In this document: one piece after another, positions 36,815 to 48,548 of the stretch
Numbering within the stretch: the stretch's first letter is position 1
Layout: each line of letters starts with the position of its first letter
The notes under the pieces: model-generated
What the model saw: the letters and a program-made list of their open reading frames with translations, nothing else
Told to the model about the DNA's origin: nothing
The model's database searches: none
Program-made: the position numbers and the translations under genes
Origin: Circinella umbellata
Taxonomy: Eukaryota; Mucoromycota; Mucoromycetes; Mucorales; Lichtheimiaceae
Length of the DNA: 64,000 nt
Reading direction: 5' to 3'
NCBI GenBank assembly: GCA_025093555.1
Contig: JAIWNF010000013.1
Coordinates: 824,503-888,502, forward strand

Positions 36815-38507
36815 TTAAATGTTGGGTGTGCAAATTTCAGGTCGACAATGACTTGTGAAATTAGCTTGTTCCGATTCCACTTGAAGTGTAGTATGATGAA
36901 CACCATATTTGTCACAAACAATACGTTGTCCTCTAGCCAAAATTTCATCATAATTCAATTCTGCATCACGTGAAACGGTGATATGGGCTGTCAATGAACT
37001 TTTACCGGGTGACAAAGTCCATACATGAAGATCGTGAACAGCAACAACACCAGGAATTTTTTTCAAAGATCGTTCAATAGCTTCAGGTTCAATATGACCT
37101 GGTGTACCTTCCATCAATACACCTAATGAATCACGAACAAGGTGATAGGTAGTATAAAGTACCAACAAGGAAAAGATAAATGTACAGATAGGATCGACAA
37201 TGGTTAAATTGGGTTTGAAGAGTAAAATAATAGATGATACCAAAACACCAACGGAAGCTAATAAATCACCAAGGACATGTAATGCTGCAGCACGTAAATT
37301 GATGTTGGTTTCCTAAATAATAAACATTCCATATTTTTGTTTATACAATTATTATTGTAAGAATCAATTATAAACCTTTTTTTTTCTTACCTTGTGTACA
37401 ACGCCTCTTTCACTTTCATTATCATGATCGTGGTCATGGTCATGGTCGTGAGAATGTTCTTCATCATGAGTATGACCATGACTATGATCGTGGTCACCAT
37501 GACTATGCCCATGGTGATGACCACCCAAAACATATGCCAAACTATTTTGATTATACAACACATATAAATATATATATATTATAAATAAACCATCCCATTC
37601 AACCATTCAATTGTATTCCCGATCTTATGTGCTCAAAAATAAGAATAAATGTAGATGAGTAACTTACACAATGTTAACAGCAACACCAATAGATGCAGTG
37701 ATACACATCTATCATAAAAATCTGAATTAGAATCTTTTAAATGAAAGTTATCGGAATTATGCAAAGGAAACAAATAAATAAAAACAATTTACCAAACGTG
37801 CATCAATTTCTTGAGGATTTTTAATTCTTTCAATTGCTTCACGTACTAAAAATGCAGTTAATATCCAGATAGTGAATACTGAAACCATGGCAGCAATTAC
37901 TTCAGCACGATGAAATCCAAAAGTATGTCCTGCATATATAAATAATAAAATAATCCGCGTGTTTTCTTTTTCTTTTTAATTTCAATGTTTCCTATTTTTT
38001 TGAGGGGGGGGGTGTAGAGGGAAAAATTCATAAACTTACGCTTTGTAGGTGGTTTCTCTGCCAAATAAATAGCTGCTAAAGCAACAATAAAACTTGCTAC
38101 ATCTGACAATAAATGAAAAGCATCGGACATTAATGCTATAAAAAAATTGGATTCAAAGATTTTGTATAGTTGGAGTTAATCTAGTAAGCACATGTATAAA
38201 TATTTATGATTCGAGAAATGTATATATGTTTCAGCTTTTTACCTAACGAATTAGCAAAATAACCAGCAATCAATTCCATTGAGAAAAAGGCAAGAGCTAA
38301 AGCAGTAGCAAACCAAAGTTTATTTTTGGTGGACCGAGCAGCATTGTTATCTCGGCTAGAAACATTGGCACATTTTTGATTTATCATTGTATATGAAACA
38401 ATAGATCCAGATCGTACCCGAGAAAAAGATGAAGGATCATTATGTATCACCAAAGGTGATGTTTCATCTATTTCATTTGAATGCCTCGACTTGATACTTG
38501 ATGGCAT
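36815..38507 (-). CDS. Cation diffusion facilitator zinc transporter (ZnT/ZRC1-like)
   Basis: Seven or so exons, start at 38507, stop at 36815, about 420 residues. Membrane helices carry the CDF metal site: LMSDAFHLLSDVASF (HxxxD in helix 2) and ALHVLGDLLASVGVL (HxxxD in helix 5). Between helices 4 and 5 is a histidine-rich loop with about 18 His in alternating HD and HGH runs (37,390-37,530), typical of zinc-transporting CDFs that fill vacuole or secretory compartments. The C-terminal cytosolic domain shows IPGVVAVHDLHVWTLSPG, a ZnT-type signature. The N-terminus has an acidic SPLVIHN segment resembling a dileucine sorting signal. It is divergent from bL34m, with 274 bp between starts. Confidence 0.93.
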
Positions 38508-38781
38508 TATTTTGTTTTCACTTTTTGAGGAAAAAAACAGGTATATAATATAATATTGAAAGTATCGAAAAGATAAAAATAAATAAGAAAAGAAGAAAAA
38601 AGAAGAATAGTAATCAAATAAAAGAAGTTCAGCTCAGGTTTTCGTTTATTTTTTTTCTTTATTAGCCGGGAAAAGAATTCAACCGCGTTTTTGAAGTGTT
38701 AATTTTTTAAGTCACAAGTAAATTTCCATAAACAAATTTGAAAAACTGCTTTTTCACTCCCCTTTTTAAAATCATAACAAA

Positions 38782-39174
38782 ATGTCATTGTTAAATCGTT
38801 TATGCACCTTGGTTCCAAACCGCATGGCCTCTGCCATGTCTATTTCTACAGCACATACTACTATGGCACGACCTAGTATGCTTACAGGATTAACTTCTAC
38901 GTAAAGTATATTCGATTTATATATCTTTCTTGACGGTTTTGTTTCTTGTTTTCTAAACAATCTTTTACATAAATGATTTAGTACTACTACACCTTTGGGC
39001 GCTATCAATCCTTTTGCAACACAAATGCGTTTCGTTACCTATGGCAATACTTTTCAACCTTCGAATTTAGTACGTAAAAGACGTCATGGTTTCCTTTCTC
39101 GCTTGGCAACAAAGAACGGTCGTCGTGTCATTGCTAGACGTCGTGCAAAGGGCAGAAAGAATTTATCCCACTAA
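38782..39174 (+). CDS. MRPL34: Mitochondrial ribosomal protein bL34m
   Basis: Two exons (38782-38900 and 38982-39174) give 103 residues. The N-terminal 55 residues are rich in Ser, Thr, Arg and Ala and lack acids, as in a mitochondrial presequence. The C-terminal part is the whole bL34 protein: [20 protein letters not shown] then [18 protein letters not shown], matching the bacterial L34 pattern (TxQPSxxxRxRxHGFxxR..GRxVLxxRRxKGR). It belongs to the large subunit of the mitoribosome. It shares a 274-bp divergent promoter with the zinc transporter. Confidence 0.95.
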
Positions 39175-39512
39175 AAAAAACAATCAACTGGTGTATACGT
39201 GTTATCTATATACAACAACAGAAACAGCAAAAGTGACGCTTATCTTACACGACATAAACCGTAAAAAACGATTTATATACAATGCATCTATTCACCTTTT
39301 CCCTCTTTAACCCTTATCATCCATTTTTTTTCTTGTACATTTGATTATATTATTATTATTATATTAAAAAAAGTTCTTTTTTTTTATGTTCTTATATTTA
39401 CATTAAATTTACATTACTTTTGGATGAAAGGGGGGTTAATTATTACAGCAAAACTAATAATATTACTATTATTCTAAATGATCTATTATTATTATTAATA
39501 CACTATTATATA
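39175..39512. other. Convergent intergenic region
   Basis: Shared 3' flank of MRPL34 and the dihydrouridine synthase; TTATTA-rich, no gene. Confidence 0.4.
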
Positions 39513-41037
39513 TTATAGAGGAATATTAGCATTATCCATTGCATTTTGAACAACTTGTCTAATTGAACGAGATGGATCTCGCATTTGATCCATAAGGTGA
39601 CGACGAAAATCACGACCTTTTTTACCAGTATAAACCATTGTCAATGGTTTAATAAGAATACTATGAGGTGGTATTCTTACTCCTTCCATTTGATATACAG
39701 GTCTAGAGGGTAAAGATTCAATATAGTCTATAATTATATTATATATAAATGTTGTTAATTTAGTTAGTTGATAATGAACATTTATACATCTACACTAAAA
39801 TAAGAATTGTTTACCAAGGTATTCTGAAATGATGGCTCTGGGGGATTTGATTTCATGGTCAGGAATTTCGTAGATATCTATTCATTATATTATAATTAAT
39901 CAATTAAAAAGAAAAATCTGGATTCAAATCTCAAATGATATGTATATATTACCTCTATCCATCTTCTGTAAGAAGAGTGGATTATCCATCACTAAAATAA
40001 TAAATGAATAAAAGACTGTCAATAATAACAATATATAGTTAATCCAAAAAAAAAACATACCTTTTCTTCCAATCATACACCCATCCACTTGATTTAATGC
40101 ATTTGCAACATCACCAGTTTCAGTAAATCCGCCATTGATACTAATAGGTATTTCTGGAAATTTTTCAGCAATTTGATAAACTCGATCATAATTTAAAGGT
40201 GGAACGGCTCGATTTTGTTTTGGTGATAATCCTTTTAATAAACATTTTCGAGCATGTAAAATTAAATGAGGTATAGGTCGAGATGTACTATTACATGTGT
40301 CCACCTATTACATATTATATATATATATATATATATTAGTTCACCGTCACTTGCTTTCTTTATAGTTATAATAATATTGCTACTTTGTACTTACAAATTC
40401 ATGTAGAAAATCAAATGAGTCAAAATTATCTACACCTAATCGACATTTAACAGTAACAGGTATTGATACAGTTTCTTGCATAGCATTTAAAACATTAGCC
40501 ACAATATCTGGAGACTTCATTAGTACAGCACCAAATTGTCCACTTTGAACTGATTTACTTGGACATCCCACATTGATATTCACTTCACTGTATCCTTGAT
40601 CTTGCAAAATCTTGGCTGCTTTGGCCATATTTTCAGGGTTGGAACCTCCTAATTGGACAATGACATTAGATCTAGGAGGTCCAATAAAAGCATCTAAATG
40701 ATTTTGATGAGCAATAATAGCTTGATCGAAATGCATTTCTGTATAATAAGCATAACGATCCCCCGATATAATGTGAAGTAATTCCAAAAAGTACTATATA
40801 CGTTTTTTTTATATAAAAATGAGTTATTGATTAATTCAAGTTACTTATTCCCTCCCCAAGGAACCGAAGAATAAGAGAAAAATAATAATAATTTATTACA
40901 GGAGTTGAAATGTCAACCATGGGTGCAACAGAGATTGGCCATTTAAGTCGTCGTTTTTCTTGTTCTAATACCATTGTTGCTGTACTAGTAAAAGATCTTT
41001 TGACAATATTAAAAATACTGTTCCTTAGAAACATGAC
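39513..41037 (-). CDS. DusA-type tRNA-dihydrouridine synthase, probably mitochondrial
   Basis: Several exons from ATG 41037 to the stop at 39513, about 380 residues. The N-terminus (MFLRNSIFNIVKRSFTST) is a credible mitochondrial presequence. The FMN barrel reads ISVAPMVDISTP, YYTEMHFDQAII, VQLGGSNPENMAKAA, INVGCPSKSVQSGQFGAVLM (catalytic Cys), PVTVKCRLGVD, LILHARKCLLKGLSPKQNR, PPLNYDRVYQI and ISINGGFTETGDV. The HARK..LKGLSPKxNRxxPPLxYDRVYxL block is characteristic of bacterial DusA, not of the eukaryotic Dus1-Dus4 groups. Dus enzymes reduce uridines in tRNA using FMN and NADPH; DusA acts on positions 20/20a. The CCCH gene lies 133 bp upstream on the same strand. Exon borders in the 3' third are short and less certain. 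Confidence 0.85.
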
Positions 41038-41170
41038 CAAGGTTTGTTTAGTGTTTTTATACTGGTTCGTCTGAAATAATTTTTTTTTTTTTCTATAATC
41101 CGCCAGAATAAAAAAAAGCGCACAGACCATCCACTTTTAGTTTTTTTTGAAGAAAAAGTAGGTTATTTAT

Positions 41171-42975
41171 TTATTCTTTTTTTATATAGGGTTGCCTACA
41201 GTTGTTACTTTTGTTATAATTCGTATTTCTATTATAATTGTTATTAATATTTATATTATTACTATTATTATTATTGTAATTTTTTGAGACGAAATTCTCT
41301 AATTCTAGTCGTTGTTCTTCAGTAATAGGTGCATGAGAAAAGGTACAATGATCACCATTGGCACAATTTCCTCGAATATGAAAGAAAGTACAAGGCTTTA
41401 TAGTTGTTACATCATCATCCGGACGAATACTCGCTTTGAATTCTTTTAATTCAGATTCACCAAGAGTTTCGTGAGAAAATAAACATTCTTCAGCATTGGT
41501 ACAAAAACCTTTCAAGTGATAATATTTACAAGGACCCGTTAAAGCATGAAGACGACGACGAAGATCATGATTTAATGGTCCGTGTGAATAAGGACAATTA
41601 GGTCCAGTATCACATTTTCCTGTCAAATGAAAAAATCTACATGGTTCCAATCTTAAATCCTAATTGTTGAAGAATTAATATCATATTTCTATGCCCTTTT
41701 TGTCTCTCACTCGCGTGTTCACTAGTTACTTACATGACTAAAGTTGCACTCATTCCCCTTTGTACAGGAACCCGTTTTAAAATGTCGACATACCATTAAT
41801 ACAGATTCTCCTTCATGTAAAAACCTACAATAAGTACCCTAATAAAATAATATCATAAGTCAGTATTAAATTTTCCCAATTCATACTTTTTTTTATTACT
41901 ATATATTTTACCTCTTTACATTTTCCTGCTTTAAAATATCTACATGGTACACGTTTATCTAATGGTGGTAATTGTGGATCTCTAGGTTGGCGACCTGGAT
42001 GTTTTTTTGGTTTTGTTTTCGTTGGTATAGAGGAAGAAGGTGCTGATTGTGCTCCTTGTCCTTTATAAATATCTTGCATTATTTTTTGTCGTTTCGGATC
42101 TCTTCCTAACACTAATAAATCGATTAGAAATATAAGTTAATATTCACGTCACTTTTGTTTTCCCACTATTTTTGCCATATACTAAATATATTATTATTTT
42201 TATCCGATAATAACCTACCTTCGTTTGCTACTGTCAAAATGTCAAGATTAGAAGATGAATTATTGTTATTAAGCTGACTACCGTTATATAATTTTCTCTG
42301 TTGCTGTTGCTGTTGCTGCTGCTGCTGCTGTTGTTGTTGTTGATGATATTGACTAGATTTCGATTTATTTACACGTTTCCTCTTTGACTTCTTTTTCCCA
42401 CTACTAGAGCCTTCATGAAAAGCTAATAAAGAGTCAAAATCCATATCTCCTGAAGAAGTCTGTTTTGTTTCACCATGATTCATTTCTAAGGGTGGTGGTG
42501 GTGGTGATGATGACGGTACAGCTGGTCTAGATCTCATTTTTGATTGTGAAGCTACATTATCCAATAAATTGGCTAAAAATTCTCGATTATCGTCAGGACC
42601 ATTATTGTTACCAACTGCCTGAAGTTGTGATGGTACTGTCATTGTCTTTCTTAATGTTGACTCTGATGGTTTTAGAACTTTTGGTAATGAATCATATTTA
42701 GTATGATCTTTTGATGGATTGCTAGTGGGTATTGTTGATTCTATGCCATCGGTAACAGCATGAGAATTAGTAATATTGTTGGGAATTGAATCTGATCGAG
42801 AAACTTGGGTGTTTGACAGGAATGACGGTATAGAATTAGTCGTCGCCGTAGCTATAGAATTGGAAGACGACGACGACGACGGTAAAGTATTTGATTTTTG
42901 GTTATTGGTTGCTTGATTAACTGATCCAAGCAGACCAAGTAAAAAACTATTATTTTGTTGATCTGACGATGCCAT
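41171..42975 (-). CDS. Protein with five CCCH zinc fingers
   Basis: Four exons (first from 42975, last 41650-41171) give about 520 residues. The N-terminal half is disordered with a Gln run (about 42,300-42,345), a Pro run and a basic stretch KKKSKRKRVNKSK. Five CCCH fingers follow in tandem: CRYFKAGKCKEGTYCRFLH, CRHFKTGSCTKGNECNFSH, CRFFHLTGKCDTGPNCPYSH, CKYYHLKGFCTNAEECLFSH and CTFFHIRGNCANGDHCTFSH, spaced C-X7/8-C-X5-C-X3-H. The spacing resembles CPSF30/ZC3H4-type RNA-binding arrays. The C-terminus is an Asn-rich tail. Role in mRNA processing or decay is inferred from the family only. Fingers 1 and 2 are encoded across small exons, finger 1 being split by an intron. Confidence 0.88.
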
Positions 42976-43294
42976 AAATTAAAAAAATAATAGGGAGATC
43001 GTGTTCAAAGTTAAAGCAGAATTTTATGAAAAATGTTTCGCAGTTCATTACTACTACCTTGTTTTAGAATTTTTTTTTAGATAAGCGACAAAAGCGTCCC
43101 ATTCCCCCTTTATTTATTTACCTGACTTTGCAGAAAATAATAGATTCGAGATTTGATGCTTATTAATAAAAAAAATAGGGCTATTTATTGTCTATGTTTT
43201 TATGAGAATATAATTTAATTAAAGTAACATTCCATAAAAAAATTGAAAAAAGGTCATTTATTCAATTTGAGACAAAGAATACACACATACAGCA

Positions 43295-43670
43295 TTAAAA
43301 AAAAGACAATGATTTGATCTCTAGTCTAGCACTATTGATATCTCTTGTTGTTTCATAAATGGAATTATCAGAAATACGTTTGGAATTACCAGTATCTTTC
43401 AGAGCCGCTATTAGAACTTCTAGAAAAGTTAATCGATTGATAAACAGAACTGAGGAGATCAATACGTATAATAATATGTATGGTATATGAAGAAGCTAAC
43501 CTAGTTAATAGAAGACTATGTATCATACTCACCGTCCAATAAAAGCAAAATAGGTATAAAATTATAAACTCGTATGATAGAAACAAACTGATAGGTAATT
43601 ATATAAAATAAAATCTTTCTGGTTGTGAATATTTCTTATTGTGAATTACCTTTTTTATAAGTATGATCAT
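43295..43670 (-). CDS. Small three-exon gene, hydrophobic N-terminus, unknown
   Basis: Found by joining exons in phase: 43670-43650, 43587-43533 and 43419-43295, with GT-AG introns of 62 and 113 bp (donors GTAATT and GTGAGT; acceptors CAG and TAG). The total is 201 bases, that is 66 residues and a TAA. The product starts MIILIKKFVSIIRVYNFIPI, has a hydrophobic stretch (FIPILLLLDEVLIAAL), and then a polar half (DTGNSKRISDNSIYETT). It could be a signal-anchored or secreted small protein. No family is recognised. The phases match without forcing, but the protein is short, so chance is not excluded. Confidence 0.35.
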
Positions 43671-44659
43671 CTTTTAAAAAATATAAAGCAACAATAACCA
43701 AAACTGACTAGAGTAATGGACAATTTTTGCTTATGAAAGTTTTTTGTAGTTAAATGAGTACCCACTTCGAATAATTTATAACCCAAAGGTTTAAAACCCT
43801 GTTATTGAACTACCTACTAGATAATCACCAAATTTGAGATAACCTTTTAACATATTCCAAAACCCCTTTTAAGGATTCTGTCAACAATTTAATTACTATT
43901 TATTTTATCAACATCAATGATAGAAAAACAAGATTAAACCCTCCATTTGACAAATGACTTTTAAGCCTTTTATCTCAAAGATAGTACACATTTTATATTC
44001 AATAACAGATACACGTTACAATAAATATATAAGCGTGTATATATTGACATATACATTGGAATATTAAAGAAGAAACAATGTAATAAATACTACATAATTC
44101 TCGTTGTTACGCATCAAAATATACTACTTGTATAGCTATTACTTATTCTACTGTGTTAAACTGGTGTGTACGTAATATATATATATATATATATATTTGC
44201 AATCCTTCATTTTGTTACTGTTTCTGCATACGTACGTACGTAGTCACACCAGTGGTGTATATCATTTATAGTGATATGGATTTTTTTACCTAGTTATTTC
44301 TACGTAACGTAATTCATTTGTTGATTCTTAAAACATAGAACTTAGTATATATCAGTACAATACTATATTTGTTTGATTATTTTCTAACTACGTAGTATTA
44401 CGAACCGTGGAAAAAACGTAAAAGCTCTAATATTAATTTTGTTGCTTAATATTCGATGCGTTTTTTTTTTCGCTTTTCATGTTTTGAACTATATTATTCA
44501 TTAAAATACAAGATGAAAGAAATTGACATCCTATATACGTTTAAGATAGTTTATTTATTTTGTAATTCACTACTACTACAAGACCACAAAAGTTCCCGAG
44601 AGAATACATACTACAGTAACATCATTATGCACGAAAATTTGGACTTGGAGATGAGGGGC
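43671..44659. other. Gene-poor stretch with an inverted repeat
   Basis: No gene assigned apart from the small one ending at 43295 and the inverted repeat listed separately. A 69-codon plus frame (44456-44665) overlaps the end of the Cys-rich gene on the other strand and has no support. Confidence 0.35.
44160..44253. repeat. Imperfect inverted repeat, about 94 bp
   Basis: The left arm ACTGGTGTGTACGTA (44160-44174) pairs with the right arm, whose reverse complement is ACTGGTGTGACTACGT (44238-44253). A (TA)n run and three overlapping TACGTA motifs lie inside. It could be a solo hairpin or a very short MITE. Confidence 0.45.
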
Positions 44660-45254
44660 TTATAAACCACCAATTGTATTGCTTTTTGATAAAATTGAAG
44701 GTGATGAAACTGGAACCAGACCAGCTGCTGTAGAAACGAAATTATTGTTATTATTACCGGCTTGATTATTGATATTACTAGAACTTGTTTCAGCAGGCAG
44801 GTAAAGTAATTGTTGATGATGATGGCACTAATACATTACTATTTTTTTAATAGTGTAAATCAATAAATTATTCAAAAAAATAATAGGTACGTAGTGTATG
44901 TTGCAAATGATTTTTATTCGAAAATACGAGGCCTTTTTTTACTTATTCTCACTAACTCATTCATTTATTTAATGATATCATGAATAAAATTACTAACTTA
45001 CGATGTATTAGCACTTGCTAAGACGCAAAAATTTCTGACAACTCCAGCCTGTATCGCACAAGACGGGTCGCTTAGACAATTATTCCAGCATGACAGCTTG
45101 GCCATATTCCACTAAAATAATATAAAAAAATTAACAAGAAAAAGTCGAAATAGAATGAATCAATATTACAATTATCGTTGTAATAAATAAGCTGTTTCGA
45201 GAACTATAAATATACTGTATGCTCATTACATTACCTTGCATAAGCTTGTAAACT
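44660..45254 (-). CDS. Probable cysteine-rich, Ser/Asn-tailed secreted protein, 5' end not found
   Basis: Three exons join in phase: 45254-45235, 45111-45002 and 44783-44660 (stop 44660). The middle exon reads CWNNCLSDPSCAIQ and VVRNFCVLASANTS, giving five cysteines together with LCK in the exon before it. The last exon is a Ser/Asn-rich tail (SSSNINNQAGNNNNFVST) ending LSKSNTIGGL. This layout, a compact Cys-rich head plus a low-complexity tail, is common in small fungal cell-surface proteins, and the CWxxC..DPSC pattern recurs in such proteins as far as I recall. The upstream exon that should carry the signal peptide was not located; it must end in phase 1. Function is unknown. Confidence 0.4.
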
Positions 45255-48200
45255 CTAAGAATAAAAAAAAAGACGTAATATATGTGACGTTTAGCTCATA
45301 GCATAAATGATTGTATAAGTATCATAATATAACGTATGTGAATTTTTTGTTGTTACGTATAAAAAAGAGATTAACAATACGTATTGAGTATTTATATAAA
45401 ATTTTATGACCATGACAGCACAAATATATTTCTTTGATCCGAGTAAATAAAATGCTTATTTTTGATCCGCTGCTCCGGATTTCTGTGCTTTACTAATATA
45501 ATGCGCCATGCTACAAATGGGAATACTAAAAATGTGGCTGTGACGTTAGTATAACAGTGATGATGGTTACACAACGATTAGATCTTGTGCAAACAAATAA
45601 ACCTAATATTATTAAGCAGCCTTGATTTCGTTTTATACATTCACTACTCCAGCTGGTGATGCAAATAAAATTAATAATGTCATTTCGTGGGTGTCAGTTT
45701 CAGTTTCACACAATCTTGAATTTTGTTTATGATTTTCTGATCCTTTCTACTACTATGAATTTATTATAACATTGTTATTTGGGACGAACACGATTTATAT
45801 TTATGCCTTCAAGACAATAAGATACATGTTGGGGATACTGGTTCGGTTTCGGTTTTTATCTTCATCTCCAAGGATACGTATGAGGCACATTCAAAATATT
45901 GTAAATGAATATATATCAGATGGTGATACGTACTGAATTATGGGAACATTTTATGGATATTACTTTTCAAGGCATCTGAAATAGGATGCGTAGAAACGAA
46001 CATCGTAATTAGAGCTTACAGCAGCAATCTTTGAAAATCTTCAGTCGGGACAATGTTGCCGGGAGTTTGAAGAGGAAAAAGAAGACGATAGGGTTCTCGG
46101 CTGATTTTTGTTGGGAAAATGGAAGGCCATCCCACGGAATTCTTTCATTTATTTTTAATTGAAACAAACGTGGTACATAATTTACAATACTTTCTAAGCT
46201 TGATTCAATATTTAATGCAGTGCAGCCAGCTATTTTTTTTCTTTGACATACGTATTGTTTACCAAGTAGCTATTAAACTTTGCATACGATTTACCTATAG
46301 TAACGAAATTTACTGTACCCGATACTGGGTAAAAAAAAAACTATGTACCTCTACATTTTTTATTCTGAATGTACGCATCTATACTATTAACATTATAGAT
46401 GCATAGTGCTATTTTTTTATCAATACGTAAGCAAGAAAACATGGTTAACAGATCTCGTTTAGTTAAATATATCCTTACAGATAACACTTGCATAACATAT
46501 TATCTTATGTGTGTAATTAGTAACTACGTATACATAAATTAAGAAGGAGGACATTGATCTCACGTAAATTTATCCAAATAATGGTATTATATGAAAAGAT
46601 GTGAAAAGTCCACGCTAAATACCTATTTTAGTAATTTAGGTTATATGTTGTCGAATATAAACATAATAGAGATTTCAGTCTGCTCTATAGCTTTACGCGA
46701 ACTGCTTTTTTCATTAGTAATACTGTTATTACTATTATGAAATACATTTGTATACGTAAATATCTATGCCTTGCTAATTTTCACTATATGTACATACGTA
46801 CGTGATGAAACATTAATTTTGGAGAAGAAAATTTGAGAAGAAAATTGATGTGTATAAATATATATATAAGCACACATACACAAATTTTGTAAATTGGAAT
46901 GCATTTATTCAGGTTATGTTCATGTTCGTTAATATATGTGCCTCTTGAATATGGCTGTTCTTTTCATCTTTATCGTCACTCAGTTCTTTTACAATACCGC
47001 TACATTTATTGTAATTATCAACATTGATAAATGAATCGACCGTATTTAATTATTTTTTTCTTTCAATACCAAAATAGAGATTTTCTACCTTTACAACTTT
47101 GTTAATGATAGCTTATGTTTTTTCTAATAATACGGCAAGAGAATTTATTGTGTACTGAATTGGCGCCTAGCTGCTTTCCTTGTGACATTGTCAAACCCGT
47201 ATAATTCAATGATAAACCCAGATAAACACTACTCACATCGTCAAATAAAAAGGTACCATTGAGAGATCTAGAGATGAGTTTAATTCAACAAGTTAGTCCA
47301 ATAGCTGTACCGATCTTATACTATACCAACTTCTCCCCTTTTTTTACTACACATCACCAGAACATCTTAGCACCATTAATAACTTATGTCATTATATTCA
47401 TTTTTTTCAACCTATATATAAACTCATACGGATTTTTTTGATTTCTATACCCTTAACTCATCATGACACCATTCTGTTCATCCGAATAAATTCGTTAATG
47501 TATCAGTATGTTTTTATAACATTATGATTATTGTTTTTGTCACGTATAAAATTATAACGTTGCGCTATTCTGTAGATTGAACCCATTTTTGATAAAAACT
47601 ATGACGTACGTACGTATCTAAAAAAAATTACTTTATATTTATCATTCAACTGCACAAAATGAGAGTCTATAACAATTAATTATTCTTCATCAGAGCGAAT
47701 CTACACACCATAAAAGAATCTCAGTTTTAGCTTTCAATGTGTAGTTTTTTTTTACTATGCTCACGCGAATGGATGTTTTATTTGGCATATCCAGTTTCAG
47801 TTAAAAATTAGGGTTACATTCTGAGTGGCACAAAAAAAAACTTGTGTGTGTGATCCGACAATTGCTTTTTTTCCCTTGATCGCACCATTACGAATGTCCA
47901 ACAAGACAATAATGAGTCGAGAGATCTTGAACGATTTATGAATCAGGTCAAAAATATTTTTAATTAAACTATATAAACTTATAATAATCAAAAACTTTGT
48001 TTTTTTTGTGCCCTTGCCAAAGTAAAAAAAAAAAGAACAATGGGATGAAGGGGGTCTGTGCTTTTTTCGGAGTTGGCTGTGAAACAGTGTGTGCTCATGC
48101 AAAGAAAACAAGTTGTTACTTTCTTCATTGCCATGGCAACCGTGCTCCTTTACTTTCAAATCATCACTCCCTTCCATTTTTTATTCACACAAGCTTATAC

Positions 48201-48292
48201 TATACTTAGTAATCCTATCGCCCTGCACTGTACTTGAAATTAACTGAGCCAATGAAAAGCTTGAAAAATAAAAAAATTTAAAGCGGTCACGT
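45255..48292. other. Gene-poor stretch with many TACGTA palindromes
   Basis: About 3 kb with no supported gene. Frames of 60-126 codons (46119-46406, 47259-47441, 47797-48177) are hydrophobic or shadowed on the other strand. At least ten TACGTA sites fall in this stretch. Confidence 0.4.
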
Positions 48293-48300
48293 AAAAAAAA
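48293..48300. repeat. Candidate left target-site duplication (8 A)
   Basis: Eight A residues directly before the inverted end; the same eight A follow the right end at 56104-56111. Length fits the family, but the sequence is a homopolymer. Confidence 0.4.
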
Positions 48301-48436
48301 GGGGTGCACTAAAATCTTGGGTTACTTCCACCTCATACCCCTAAAATTTTTTTCCTGTTTTGTTTAATTAATGCCCTTTATGATTGTCCCAGCGTTGGCT
48401 TTGAATCACTCACAGCGTCACGCTGCAGCGCTGGGA
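48301..48436 (+). repeat. Left terminal inverted repeat of the KDZ element
   Basis: Outer 50-60 bp match the right end only loosely. From about 48,352 the match is close, and 48386-48436 pairs with 55948-55998 with two mismatches. The block holds nested palindromes: TCCCAGCG...CGCTGGGA as outer arms and the perfect CAGCGTCACGCTG inside, a likely transposase-binding hairpin. Confidence 0.85.
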
Positions 48437-48548
48437 ACCCAATTTCATTTATGCATTATTGAACCTGAGCTTCTTTTTTTTTATACAAACCATATTGCAT
48501 ATAAATATGTGTTCATGAATAAGGTCAGTTATCATTGTAAATTTTAAC

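Noticed and set aside
47797..48209. 126-codon minus and 70-codon plus frames next to the KDZ left end
   Set aside because: Overlapping on opposite strands without motifs; adjacent low-complexity DNA.
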